Of a stretch of 17,774 bases of DNA, positions 1-5,537 are shown piece by piece (position 1 is the stretch's first letter; each line of letters begins with the position of its first letter). Source of the stretch: JAZDRH01 sp047470865 (GTDB lineage Bacteria; Pseudomonadota; Gammaproteobacteria; Pseudomonadales; Pseudomonadaceae); the NCBI RefSeq assembly GCF_047470865.1, contig NZ_JAZDRH010000038.1, positions 1-17,774 on the forward strand. Reading direction: 5' to 3'. The notes under the pieces were generated by a model that made no database searches, had not been told where the DNA came from, and saw nothing but the letters and a program-made list of their open reading frames with translations. The translations under genes were made by a program, and so were the position numbers.

Positions 1-127
1 GTATTTAAATCTATTTTTTACATTGCTAAAAATTGATCAAAAAACAGACAACTTTTTCTGCTCATTTTTTAACCCACAAAAACCCTTTTTAATATCTTGA
101 TTTTATTGGTTATTTTTTTAGGCTACT
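1..127 (+). promoter_or_regulatory. Probable CRISPR leader, cut by the left edge
   Basis: This stretch is very AT-rich with many A and T runs, and ends directly at the first CRISPR repeat. It carries no credible reading frame. Leaders are typically AT-rich and lie next to the best-conserved repeats; here repeats 1 and 2 are identical and the degenerate repeat is at the far end. That places the leader on the left and array transcription on the + strand. Where the leader begins, and any promoter or cas genes, would lie to the left of the window. Confidence 0.5.
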
Positions 128-582
128 CTCAGAGAGATGCCCCGCTTTTAAGGGGATTAAGACATAACAAGGAGTACGATCGGGATCTGGTTCTGTCTCA
201 GAGAGATGCCCCGCTTTTAAGGGGATTAAGACCACCTTCGATAGAACTGATCGCCTCGGCAGTTGCCTCAGAGAGAAGCCCCGCTTTTCAGAGGATTAAG
301 ACCGTACTCGGCTAATTGTTGGTACGTTAGGTTGGTCTCAGAGAGATACCCCGCTTTTGAGGGGATTAAGACACCACTGATTCTGATGTTAACTTATCGT
401 CTTTAACTCAGAGAGAAGCCCCGCTTTTAAGGGGATTAAGACACAGTGATTTCGTTGTAGCGCGAAAGGACATTATCTCAGATAGATACCCCGCTTTTGA
501 GGGGATTAAGACCGAAGAATCGAGCCCCACTTACCTGAATGAAGACTCAGAGAGAAGCCCCGCTTTTGAGGGGATTAAAGTC
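128..582 (+). CRISPR. CRISPR array, 7 repeats and 6 unique spacers
   Basis: Repeats start at 128, 197, 267, 337, 407, 477 and 546. Each is 36 nt (the last 37) and they are separated by unrelated spacers of 33 or 34 nt. The repeat begins CTCAGAGAGA, has a CCCC / GGGG stem around an 8-nt loop (GCTTTTAA or GCTTTTGA), and ends with the 8-nt tag ATTAAGAC. Repeats 1 and 2 are identical. Repeat 3 has lost a stem G (GAGG), repeat 6 has a change in the 5' part (CAGATAGA), and repeat 7 has an altered 3' end (ATTAAAGTC), as expected for the leader-distal end. The stem plus 8-nt tag fits Cas6-type processing in type I or III systems; the CCCC...GGGG-AYTAARAC outline also recalls type VI-A repeats. The subtype cannot be assigned without cas genes, and none occur in this window. 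Confidence 0.97.
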
Positions 583-695
583 TGTGTACATAATCCTGTA
601 GGTTTTGCCTGATATGCTAAGAACCACTCTAGCCTTGAAGAATTAAGCGGTAGCTAGGAGCAACATTGCCCTACCGGAATGCTGCACTGGAATTA

Positions 696-775
696 TTCTG
701 AGAAACTTTCTGCTTTTGCGCAAACACCCTTTTAGCTTGAGTACTAAAGACTGTTTCAGACTCAGAGAAATACTC
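696..775 (+). repeat. Possible decayed CRISPR repeat copies beyond the array
   Basis: At 761-775 the sequence CTCAGAGAAATACTC matches the first 15 bases of repeats 4 and 6 at 13 positions. At 696-720 a second stretch shares TCTGAGA-like bases and an exact GCTTTTG in the right register, about 16 of 25 positions. Both lie near the places where further ~70-nt units would be expected after the last repeat (686 and 755-756). An ATTAAG at 642-647 also falls near the expected end of a lost unit but is otherwise poorly matched. These may be remnants of a longer array. Chance similarity, or an anti-repeat on the opposite strand, is also possible. Confidence 0.3.
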
Positions 776-808
776 TTTAATAGTTTAAGCCTACTTTTTG
801 CAGCCACA

Positions 809-841
809 AAAAAAGGAGCAACCCTAAGGCTCTCCTTTTTT
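809..841. terminator. Intrinsic terminator, bidirectional form
   Basis: A perfect 10-bp stem joins AAAAAAGGAG (809-818) to CTCCTTTTTT (832-841) around a 13-nt loop. The A and T runs flanking the GC part give U-tracts in both directions. On the + strand it would end transcripts coming from the CRISPR array or its trailer. No gene reads into it from the right on the - strand. The flanking parts of 583-1144 hold no convincing gene; 842-1020 shows nothing I can identify. Confidence 0.75.
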
Positions 842-1025
842 GACTACTTGACTGCTTCCACTCTTTTGCTCTGCCTGATATCAGATGCTGTCTTTCACTT
901 TCCTGATTGGGCTAGTGTACTCAATGGCCTATCACTTTTTGGTTAAAAGCTGGCTCCAAAAACCTGATTGGGTTTGTTGCATGTATTTATTGTTGTTGTT
1001 TTTCATTGAGCGGTGACATTGGGTA

Positions 1026-1031
1026 TATAAT
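1026..1031 (+). promoter_or_regulatory. Candidate -10 element upstream of the Lrp-type regulator
   Basis: TATAAT at 1026-1031 is a perfect sigma-70 -10 hexamer, about 115 nt before the regulator's start codon. The best -35 with 17-18 nt spacing is poor (TTCATT or TCATTG). A CACC-GAAA-GGTG hairpin (1042-1053) would lie at the very 5' end of the transcript. Confidence 0.4.
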
Positions 1032-1082
1032 AGACAAACCCCACCGAAAGGTGCTTGCTAAAACATGCTCATTTAAAGTAAT

Positions 1083-1121
1083 ATGCGCAACTATTAACTA
1101 ATTTTTATTTAAAATGCGCAA
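1083..1121 (+). promoter_or_regulatory. Direct repeat ATGCGCAA, possible autoregulatory operator
   Basis: ATGCGCAA occurs at 1083-1090 and again at 1114-1121, exactly 31 bp apart, or about three helical turns. Both copies are followed by AT-rich sequence. A third TGCGCAA, inside a TTTGCGCAAA palindrome, lies at 715-724. Lrp/AsnC proteins commonly bind arrays of helically phased sites in front of their own gene, so the position suits autoregulation. That is inference; this motif is not a known consensus that I can name. Confidence 0.35.
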
Positions 1122-1144
1122 TTTATACCTAAAGGCATAAGACA

Positions 1145-1627
1145 ATGGACAATCTTGACCGTTTTGATTTACGAATTTTAGCAGAACTACAGGCCGACTC
1201 TCGTGTATCAAATCAAGAACTCGCAGAACGCATTGGTTTATCGCCATCTCCTTGTTCTCGTCGCGTAAAACAACTTGAAGATGATGGCTATATTACTCGC
1301 CAAGTTGCTTTACTGAACCCTAAAAAACTAGGTTTAACCTTAACCGCTTATGTGCTAATTGGTATGGATCGCCATACGCCTGAGCGTTTTGCTAACTTCC
1401 AAAGCCATATTTTACAGTGGCCGGAAGTACAAGAGTGCAGCCTGATTACAGGCATGGACGCAGACTATCAGTTGAAAGTAGTGGTGCCCGATATGGAGCA
1501 CTACCAACAGTTTCTCTTGAATAAGGTGACGCGCATAGAGGGCGTAACCAGCGTACGCTCTAGCTTCGTTTTGAATAATATTCAATTAAGCACTTGTCTG
1601 CCACTAGACCACTTAAAAAACAAGTAG
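1145..1627 (+). CDS. Lrp/AsnC family transcriptional regulator
   Basis: A 160-residue protein with the usual two-part Lrp/AsnC layout and length. Residues ~4-60 form an N-terminal winged helix-turn-helix (DLRILAELQADSRVSNQELA, then the recognition helix SPSPCSRRVKQLEDDGYI). Residues ~68-150 form the RAM/AsnC ligand-binding and oligomerisation domain, with the typical GMDADYQLKVVVPDMEHY segment and the closing EGVTSVRSSFVL. Such proteins assemble as dimers to octamers and respond to amino acids. The sequence resembles DecR/YbaO-type members (TPCxxRxKxLEDDG in that group), which respond to cysteine, but I do not assign that ligand. The ATG is preceded by AAAGG at 1131-1135 (9-nt spacing). The gene stands alone; the repeats just upstream suggest autoregulation. 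Confidence 0.93.
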   Translation: MDNLDRFDLRILAELQADSRVSNQELAERIGLSPSPCSRRVKQLEDDGYITRQVALLNPKKLGLTLTAYVLIGMDRHTPERFANFQSHILQWPEVQECSLITGMDADYQLKVVVPDMEHYQQFLLNKVTRIEGVTSVRSSFVLNNIQLSTCLPLDHLKNK

Positions 1628-1690
1628 TTTTTAGCCTACAGCGCTCATCTTATTTGCAAAGCTTATCTGCCTATATTGATAATTTTTACG

Positions 1691-1696
1691 TATAAT
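1691..1696 (+). promoter_or_regulatory. Candidate -10 element for the small membrane protein
   Basis: TATAAT lies about 105 nt before the start of the small membrane protein gene, in the 174-bp gap after the Lrp-type regulator. I see no good -35 at 16-18 nt spacing, so this is only a candidate. Confidence 0.3.
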
Positions 1697-1801
1697 GATG
1701 AGTAGCTTGCTGTGCTATTTTTATGTTTAAAAGTACTACTATAAGTACTAAACATTTGCGTGCGCAGCCTCCTTATTACACCTAAAGCATTTGGAGGCAC
1801 T

Positions 1802-2002
1802 ATGGAACCAGAAGTACTTGAAGAACTGATGACCGCCGTTCTTATTGGTGGGCTTATCTGTTTTATGGCATTTATTGTGTGGGATTTAGCCAAAAAATCC
1901 AAAGCAGGACGCTTTGGCACTGCGATTTTGTTTTTCGCTCTGGGATTAGGCGTTTTAGGTTTCATTATTAAAGTAGTAGTTACCGCGTTTCTACCCTATT
2001 AA
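1802..2002 (+). CDS. Small two-helix inner-membrane protein, DUF2788-like
   Basis: A 66-residue protein beginning MEPEVLEELMTAVLIG. The ATG at 1802 is chosen because GGAGG lies at 1793-1797 with 4-5 nt spacing; an in-frame GTG at 1760 would add 14 residues with no ribosome binding site. Two hydrophobic helices are visible, residues ~9-27 and ~39-61, joined by a short basic turn (DLAKKSKAGRFGT). Length, helix pattern and the FIVWDLAKKS and LGVLGFIIK segments match my memory of the DUF2788 family of Pseudomonas and relatives, whose function is unknown. It is followed by a hairpin and then the globin gene, so the two may be co-transcribed. Confidence 0.8.
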   Translation: MEPEVLEELMTAVLIGGLICFMAFIVWDLAKKSKAGRFGTAILFFALGLGVLGFIIKVVVTAFLPY

Positions 2003-2017
2003 CAGGTAACGCAGTTC

Positions 2018-2044
2018 GACTTAGGCAGCTTAGGCTGCCTAGTC
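2018..2044 (+). other. Stable hairpin between the membrane protein and globin genes
   Basis: TAGGCAGC (2022-2029) and GCTGCCTA (2034-2041) form a perfect 8-bp stem with a TTAG loop. A further GAC/GTC pairing (2018-2020 with 2042-2044) follows after a single bulged T. There is no T-tract, so it is not a classical terminator. It ends only 6 nt before the globin Shine-Dalgarno AGGAAA (2051-2056). It could partly terminate, protect RNA ends, or affect globin translation. Confidence 0.5.
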
Positions 2045-2063
2045 TGCAATAGGAAAATATAAA

Positions 2064-2459
2064 GTGATAAATGCCCCTGACCTTGTTATGCAAAGCTATG
2101 GTCGCTGTTGTGCTCAACCTGAGTTTTTTGATTTATTCTATAAAAACTTTCTCAGTAGCTCCCCAGAAATTAAAGATAAATTTACCAATACCGAAATGGC
2201 AGGGCAAAAATTACTTTTGCGCCAAGGCATTTTAAACATTGTGCTTTATGCTCGCGGTATGCCTGATACCAAGCTACGTGCACTAGGCGCCAGCCATTCA
2301 CGTGAGCATTTAAATATTCGCCCTGAACTTTATCAGCTATGGCTTAAAGCCTTACTTGTTACTATTGCTGATCAAGACCCTGAATATACAACTGAAATTG
2401 GTAATGCATGGAAACAGGTTGTTACCCAAGGTATTGAAATAATTACCTCATTTTACTAA
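2064..2459 (+). CDS. Single-domain globin
   Basis: A 131-residue haem protein of the bacterial globin family, about the size of a single globin domain with no reductase module. The start is a GTG at 2064 with AGGAAA 7 nt upstream. F40 in KFTNTEMAGQK fits the CD1 phenylalanine, Q48 the distal position, and H78 in LGASHSREHLNIRPELY the proximal haem-binding histidine (H82 is a less likely alternative). The IRPELYQLWLKALL stretch is the usual G-helix start. Such proteins bind O2, NO or redox partners, but the specific role cannot be read from sequence. It is convergent with rluE and shares a terminator hairpin with it. Confidence 0.88.
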   Translation: MINAPDLVMQSYGRCCAQPEFFDLFYKNFLSSSPEIKDKFTNTEMAGQKLLLRQGILNIVLYARGMPDTKLRALGASHSREHLNIRPELYQLWLKALLVTIADQDPEYTTEIGNAWKQVVTQGIEIITSFY

Positions 2460-2463
2460 CAAT

Positions 2464-2488
2464 ACTAAAGCCCTTATCGGGCTTTAGT
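2464..2488. terminator. Shared terminator hairpin between globin and rluE
   Basis: A perfect 10-bp inverted repeat: ACTAAAGCCC (2464-2473) and GGGCTTTAGT (2479-2488) with a 5-nt loop. The rluE stop codon (2474-2476, - strand) lies in the loop. On the + strand the stem is followed by GTTTAAT, a weak U-rich tail. It most likely serves the globin transcript and possibly both directions. Confidence 0.65.
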
Positions 2489-3112
2489 GTTTAATACTGC
2501 GTGGTCTACTTCTCGCCATTGACCTTGCGCTAAACCCTCTAAACACCAAGGTCCAATTTGCACTCGAACCAAGCGTAATGTGGGCAAGCCGACAGCGGCT
2601 GTCATACGCCTTACTTGTCGGTTGCGCCCTTCTTTGATTGAAATAGATAACCAAGCGGTAGGAATATTTTGGCGAAAACGCACAGGCGGATTACGTGGCC
2701 ATAACTCAGGCGCTTCAATTGGCAGGACTTGGGCGGGTAAGGTTATGCCATCTTTTAATACAACACCTTGGCTTAGCTGGCTAAGCTGCTCAGGATTAGG
2801 AATGCCTTCAACCTGTACCCAATAGGTTTTTTCTAATTTAAATTTAGGATCAGCTATTTGCGCTTGTAAACGCCCATTGTTGGTAAGCAGAATTAAGCCT
2901 TCACTGTCTCTATCTAAACGCCCAGCTGGATAAACATCTGGTACTTTGACAAAGTCTTTGAGGGTTTTTCGCCCTTGTTCATCATTAAACTGGCTGAGCA
3001 CATCATAGGGCTTATTTAGCAGTAATAAACGGGTTACCTTTGGCTGTGGCTTGCTGGCTTTACGGCGTTTGATACTAGGCGCTACTGTGGAGCGCCTTTT
3101 GTTAAGTGTCAT
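2474..3112 (-). CDS. rluE: 23S rRNA pseudouridine synthase E (U2457)
   Basis: A 212-residue enzyme of the RsuA/RluE family that converts a uridine of 23S rRNA domain V (U2457 in E. coli numbering) to pseudouridine. The catalytic motif GRLDRDSEGLILLTNNG is intact with Asp67. The LLLNKPYDVLSQF opening strand, the KTYWVQVEGIP segment and the C-terminal EGRNRQVRRMTAAVGLPTLRLVR motif are all present. There is no N-terminal S4 domain, which is usual for RluE and separates it from RsuA/RluB/RluF; the first ~27 residues are a basic tail. Only one base separates its ATG from the stop of the flavodoxin gene upstream, so the two are translated from one message and probably coupled. The same gene pair is familiar from Pseudomonas. 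Confidence 0.93.
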   Translation of the reverse strand: MTLNKRRSTVAPSIKRRKASKPQPKVTRLLLLNKPYDVLSQFNDEQGRKTLKDFVKVPDVYPAGRLDRDSEGLILLTNNGRLQAQIADPKFKLEKTYWVQVEGIPNPEQLSQLSQGVVLKDGITLPAQVLPIEAPELWPRNPPVRFRQNIPTAWLSISIKEGRNRQVRRMTAAVGLPTLRLVRVQIGPWCLEGLAQGQWREVDHAVLNTKAR

Positions 3113-3113
3113 A

Positions 3114-3566
3114 TTACGCCTTTAGCTTTGCCGCAAACTCAGCTAGCCATGGCTCGGCATCTAGCTCTGGCGTGACAGTTGCACTGGCATCTAGACGCAG
3201 CATATCAAGTACAGGCTGAGTGCCTAATTCCTCTAGCAGCTCTTTAATTTGCTCACCCGCGCCGCAAAAAGTAGGACCATAGCTTTGATCGCCCAATGCT
3301 ATAACGCCGCTTGGTAACCCCTGCCAATTGGGGGCATTTTCTTTTAAGGCCTGAAAGATTGGATAAATAGTATCTGGCAGTTCGCCCATGCCAGTGGTTG
3401 AACAAATAAACAATACAGCATCCGCTTGCTCTGCGATTAATTGTTCATAGGTAATTCGTGAGTTATACACAACCTCTATAGCCTGCTCTTTGAGCTTTTC
3501 TTCTGCGTGATAGGCGACTTCTTCTGATGTACCAAAGACTGTGCCAGAAATAATTACCAGTTTCAT
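3114..3566 (-). CDS. Flavodoxin, MioC-like
   Basis: A 150-residue FMN-binding electron carrier. The phosphate-binding loop SGTVFGTSEEVA (residues ~7-18) and the two FMN-contacting loops STTGMGELPDT (~56-66) and ALGDQSYGPTFCGAG (~90-104) are in the usual order. Length fits short-chain flavodoxins of the MioC/CysJ-like group. Flavodoxins of this group support reductive steps such as biotin synthase activity, but the partner here is not shown. It is the first gene of a two-gene unit with rluE. Its ATG (3564-3566) is preceded on the - strand by AAGGATAACC, giving AAGGA as ribosome binding site. Confidence 0.9.
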   Translation of the reverse strand: MKLVIISGTVFGTSEEVAYHAEEKLKEQAIEVVYNSRITYEQLIAEQADAVLFICSTTGMGELPDTIYPIFQALKENAPNWQGLPSGVIALGDQSYGPTFCGAGEQIKELLEELGTQPVLDMLRLDASATVTPELDAEPWLAEFAAKLKA

Positions 3567-3815
3567 TGGTTATCCTTAATTATTAGTAGATATGGATTCT
3601 ATTATGCCTGAACCCTTGAGAAGAGGCATTTCTTAGCGACAAGGCTCTCTCATCCTTTCAATTTTTAACTAAAAAAAGCAAGCGTAAAACACCGTTTTTC
3701 TCTATTCAATGTCTCAGATATATCTAAATGAATGGATTTAATAGTCCAATTTAAATAAATAAACTAGCTCTTGAAAGGATAAATTGGCATTCTACCCGCT
3801 TTCTGTTAACCGGTC

Positions 3816-3835
3816 GTACTGACAAAACTCAGTAC
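3816..3835 (+). other. Hairpin in the folE leader
   Basis: GTACTGA (3816-3822) pairs with TCAGTAC (3829-3835) over a 6-nt loop, just before the folE Shine-Dalgarno GGAG (3842-3845). It could modulate folE translation or mRNA stability. No known riboswitch class fits this short element. The rest of the 284-bp gap 3567-3850 is AT-rich and shows no gene. Confidence 0.35.
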
Positions 3836-3850
3836 CGTTTCGGAGTTATT

Positions 3851-4411
3851 ATGTGTGACGATATTGCTAAACACTACCGTGAAATCCTTGTACAGCTAGG
3901 TGAAGACCCCGATCGCGAAGGCTTGCTGGATACCCCTAAGCGTGCAGCCAAGGCAATGCAGTACCTTTGTAATGGCTATAGCAAAACTGTAGAGGAAGTA
4001 GTTAATGGCGCGCTTTTTGAGTCTGAAAGCGATGAAATGGTTATAGTGCGTGATATCGAACTGTATTCATTGTGCGAGCATCATTTACTGCCTTTTATCG
4101 GTAAGGCGCATGTGGCTTACTTACCCACAGGCAAGGTTGTTGGTTTGTCAAAAATCGCTCGTATTGTGGATATGTTTGCTCGCCGTTTACAGATTCAAGA
4201 AAATCTAACGCGACAAATTGCCGATGCGGTTCAAGAAATAACTCAAGCTTCTGGTGTAGGTGTGGTGATTGAAGCTAAGCACATGTGCATGATGATGCGT
4301 GGCGTGGAAAAGCAAAACTCTATTATGACGACATCAAGTATGCTAGGTGCTTTCCGTAATTCAGGCACTACACGCCAAGAGTTTTTACAGCTCATCAACC
4401 ATAATCGTTAA
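3851..4411 (+). CDS. folE: GTP cyclohydrolase I
   Basis: A 186-residue homodecameric zinc enzyme that converts GTP to 7,8-dihydroneopterin triphosphate, the first step of folate (and queuosine-precursor) synthesis. The zinc ligands C75 and H78 in SLCEHHLLPF and C146 in KHMCMMMRGV are all present, so this is the zinc-dependent FolE type and not the zinc-independent FolE2/FolE-IB fold. Also intact are VVGLSKIARIVDMFARRLQIQE and the C-terminal TTSSMLGAFR. The length is that of short Pseudomonas FolE proteins. The ATG has GGAG 5 nt upstream. It heads a + strand set of four genes; the DUF1244 gene follows after 45 nt, as it does in Pseudomonas beside one of its folE copies. Confidence 0.96.
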   Translation: MCDDIAKHYREILVQLGEDPDREGLLDTPKRAAKAMQYLCNGYSKTVEEVVNGALFESESDEMVIVRDIELYSLCEHHLLPFIGKAHVAYLPTGKVVGLSKIARIVDMFARRLQIQENLTRQIADAVQEITQASGVGVVIEAKHMCMMMRGVEKQNSIMTTSSMLGAFRNSGTTRQEFLQLINHNR

Positions 4412-4456
4412 CCTACTAAGGCTGGTATTTAGCTAGCCTTTATTCAAGAGCCTATT

Positions 4457-4753
4457 ATGACTGAACAACAACGTCTAGAACTTGAAGCAGCCACCTTTCG
4501 CCGCCTTGTCGCTCATCTACAATCACGCACTGATGTACAAAATATAGCGTTAATGAATCTAGCTGGATTTTGTCGTAACTGTTTATCCAAGTGGTATGTT
4601 GCAGAAGGCAAAGAGCGTGGGGTTACTTTGGATTTAGAAACTATCCGTACTGAGATTTACGGCATGCCTTATGCACAATGGAAAGCTGAATATCAAAAAG
4701 AAGCTTCTACCGAGCAGCTGGCTAGTTTTGCCAAAAACAAGCCCAATGAATAA
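4457..4753 (+). CDS. DUF1244 family small protein
   Basis: A 98-residue soluble, mostly helical protein. Residues ~11-50 carry the family core TFRRLVAHLQSRTDVQNIALMNLAGFCRNCLSKWY, including a C-x-x-C pair (C39, C42), followed by GMPYAQWKAEYQ. The two cysteines could bind metal or form a disulphide. The molecular function of the family is not known. It is often found after folE in Pseudomonas, which hints at a link to that locus but proves nothing. Its last codons overlap the start of the next gene by 8 nt, indicating translational coupling. Confidence 0.85.
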   Translation: MTEQQRLELEAATFRRLVAHLQSRTDVQNIALMNLAGFCRNCLSKWYVAEGKERGVTLDLETIRTEIYGMPYAQWKAEYQKEASTEQLASFAKNKPNE

Positions 4754-5087
4754 GCTTAGCCAATTACGTGCGGCATTGCATCAAAGCAATTTTAGCTTTG
4801 CCCAGATGCTAGATTTTATTGATCGCCATTATTGCTATACGCCCAGTGCTTTTAGTAACAATGGCGTAATAAATGCTGCTAATACAAACCAAGGTAGCGG
4901 CAAAATTTTAGCTTTGGCGCTATTGGAGGGCTTTAGTAAAGAAGAAGCCTTGCTGGCTTATGGCGAGCATTATCGTCATGTGTTAACAACACCAGAGCAC
5001 ACCGACCACGCCAATATTCGTGCCTTGCTAAAAGGGCAATTAGCCTTAGTTGTATTTGAACAAGTCGCCTTGGCTAAACGCGTATAG
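4746..5087 (+). CDS. HopJ-type III effector family protein
   Basis: A 113-residue protein starting at the ATG inside the end of the DUF1244 gene (8-nt overlap); a longer in-frame extension would run across that gene and is rejected. It shows the family signatures FIDRHYCYTPSAFSNNGV, NQGSGKILALALLEGFSKEEALLAYGEHYR and TDHANIRALLKGQL. Despite the name, which comes from a Pseudomonas syringae secretion screen, most homologues are chromosomal housekeeping-like proteins in bacteria without a matching type III system, and no secretion genes are near. The biochemical role is unknown. Confidence 0.87.
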   Translation: MNKLSQLRAALHQSNFSFAQMLDFIDRHYCYTPSAFSNNGVINAANTNQGSGKILALALLEGFSKEEALLAYGEHYRHVLTTPEHTDHANIRALLKGQLALVVFEQVALAKRV

Positions 5088-5122
5088 TGGTTGTAGCTAA
5101 TTTAAGGTGACCTATACTATTT

Positions 5123-5479
5123 ATGGCTAAGAAAACAGCAGAACAAAAAGCAGAAGAGCAACAACGCTATATAGCAGCCTGTGGTGCTAGTTGTAGAGAG
5201 GAGTTAGCGCCTTTTCTTGAGGACCCCAACCAAGCTATTCGTGCAACAGCGGCAGCCAATCCTGATGCGGATGCCGAAATCCTAGATTGCTTTGCTAATG
5301 ATAGATTTTACGGTGTGCGCTTAGAAGTGATTAATAACGCCAACGTTAGCCAAGCTACGCTATTTCGTTTATTAGAAGCGGATATTAAAAAGCGAGGCGT
5401 AGTACATCATGCTGCACGTGAAAAGCTGGAGAAGCTAGGCGTTGTCTTTGCAGAAGATGGAATGCCTCTATTGAAATAG
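5123..5479 (+). CDS. Small leucine-rich-repeat-variant-like protein
   Basis: A 118-residue protein I cannot name. Residues ~33-85 carry two to three degenerate units that look like LRV/HEAT-type repeats: LEDPNQAIRATAAANPDADAEIL then FANDRFYGVRLEVINNANVSQATLF, that is D-x(4)-hR-xx-h-hx-N(P/A) followed by a helix. A charged N-terminal helix (KKTAEQKAEEQQRY) precedes a C-x(3)-C pair (AACGASC), and a basic helix closes the repeats. Such folds usually bind proteins. The gene lies 35 nt after hopJ on the same strand and is probably the last gene of the folE unit. Confidence 0.7.
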   Translation: MAKKTAEQKAEEQQRYIAACGASCREELAPFLEDPNQAIRATAAANPDADAEILDCFANDRFYGVRLEVINNANVSQATLFRLLEADIKKRGVVHHAAREKLEKLGVVFAEDGMPLLK

Positions 5480-5484
5480 ATAAA

Positions 5485-5507
5485 TTGGCCTACTTAGCGT
5501 TGGCCAA
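5485..5507. terminator. Weak candidate terminator between convergent genes
   Basis: TTGGCC (5485-5490) and GGCCAA (5502-5507) form a 6-bp stem with an 11-nt loop. On the + strand it is followed after a short gap by TATTTTAAA. It sits in the 58-bp space between the LRV-like gene and the end of btuB. The U-tract is displaced, so this is only a candidate. Confidence 0.35.
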
Positions 5508-5537
5508 CCTACCTATTTTAAATACCTATATGTTCAA

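Noticed and set aside
97..315. Open frame of 72 codons
   Set aside because: It runs across three CRISPR repeats; the repeated peptide SQRDAPLLRGLR is the translated repeat, not a protein domain.
164..545. Self-targeting spacers
   Set aside because: By eye I found no match of any spacer to the rest of the window; a genome-wide or phage search could not be run.
716..946. Open frame of 76 codons with hydrophobic stretches
   Set aside because: It starts with TTG, has no ribosome binding site, and passes through the strong terminator at 809-841.
583..1144. tRNA, transposase remnant or insertion-sequence ends
   Set aside because: No cloverleaf, no transposase-like frame and no paired terminal inverted repeats with target duplications were seen.
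4418..4440. AAGGCT/AGCCTT inverted repeat between folE and the DUF1244 gene
   Set aside because: Only a 6-bp stem with an 11-nt loop and no clear T-tract; not strong enough to call a terminator inside the unit.
4671..4745. Longer N-terminus for the HopJ-family protein
   Set aside because: It would overlap the DUF1244 coding region by about 80 nt in another frame, and family homology begins at the ATG at 4746.
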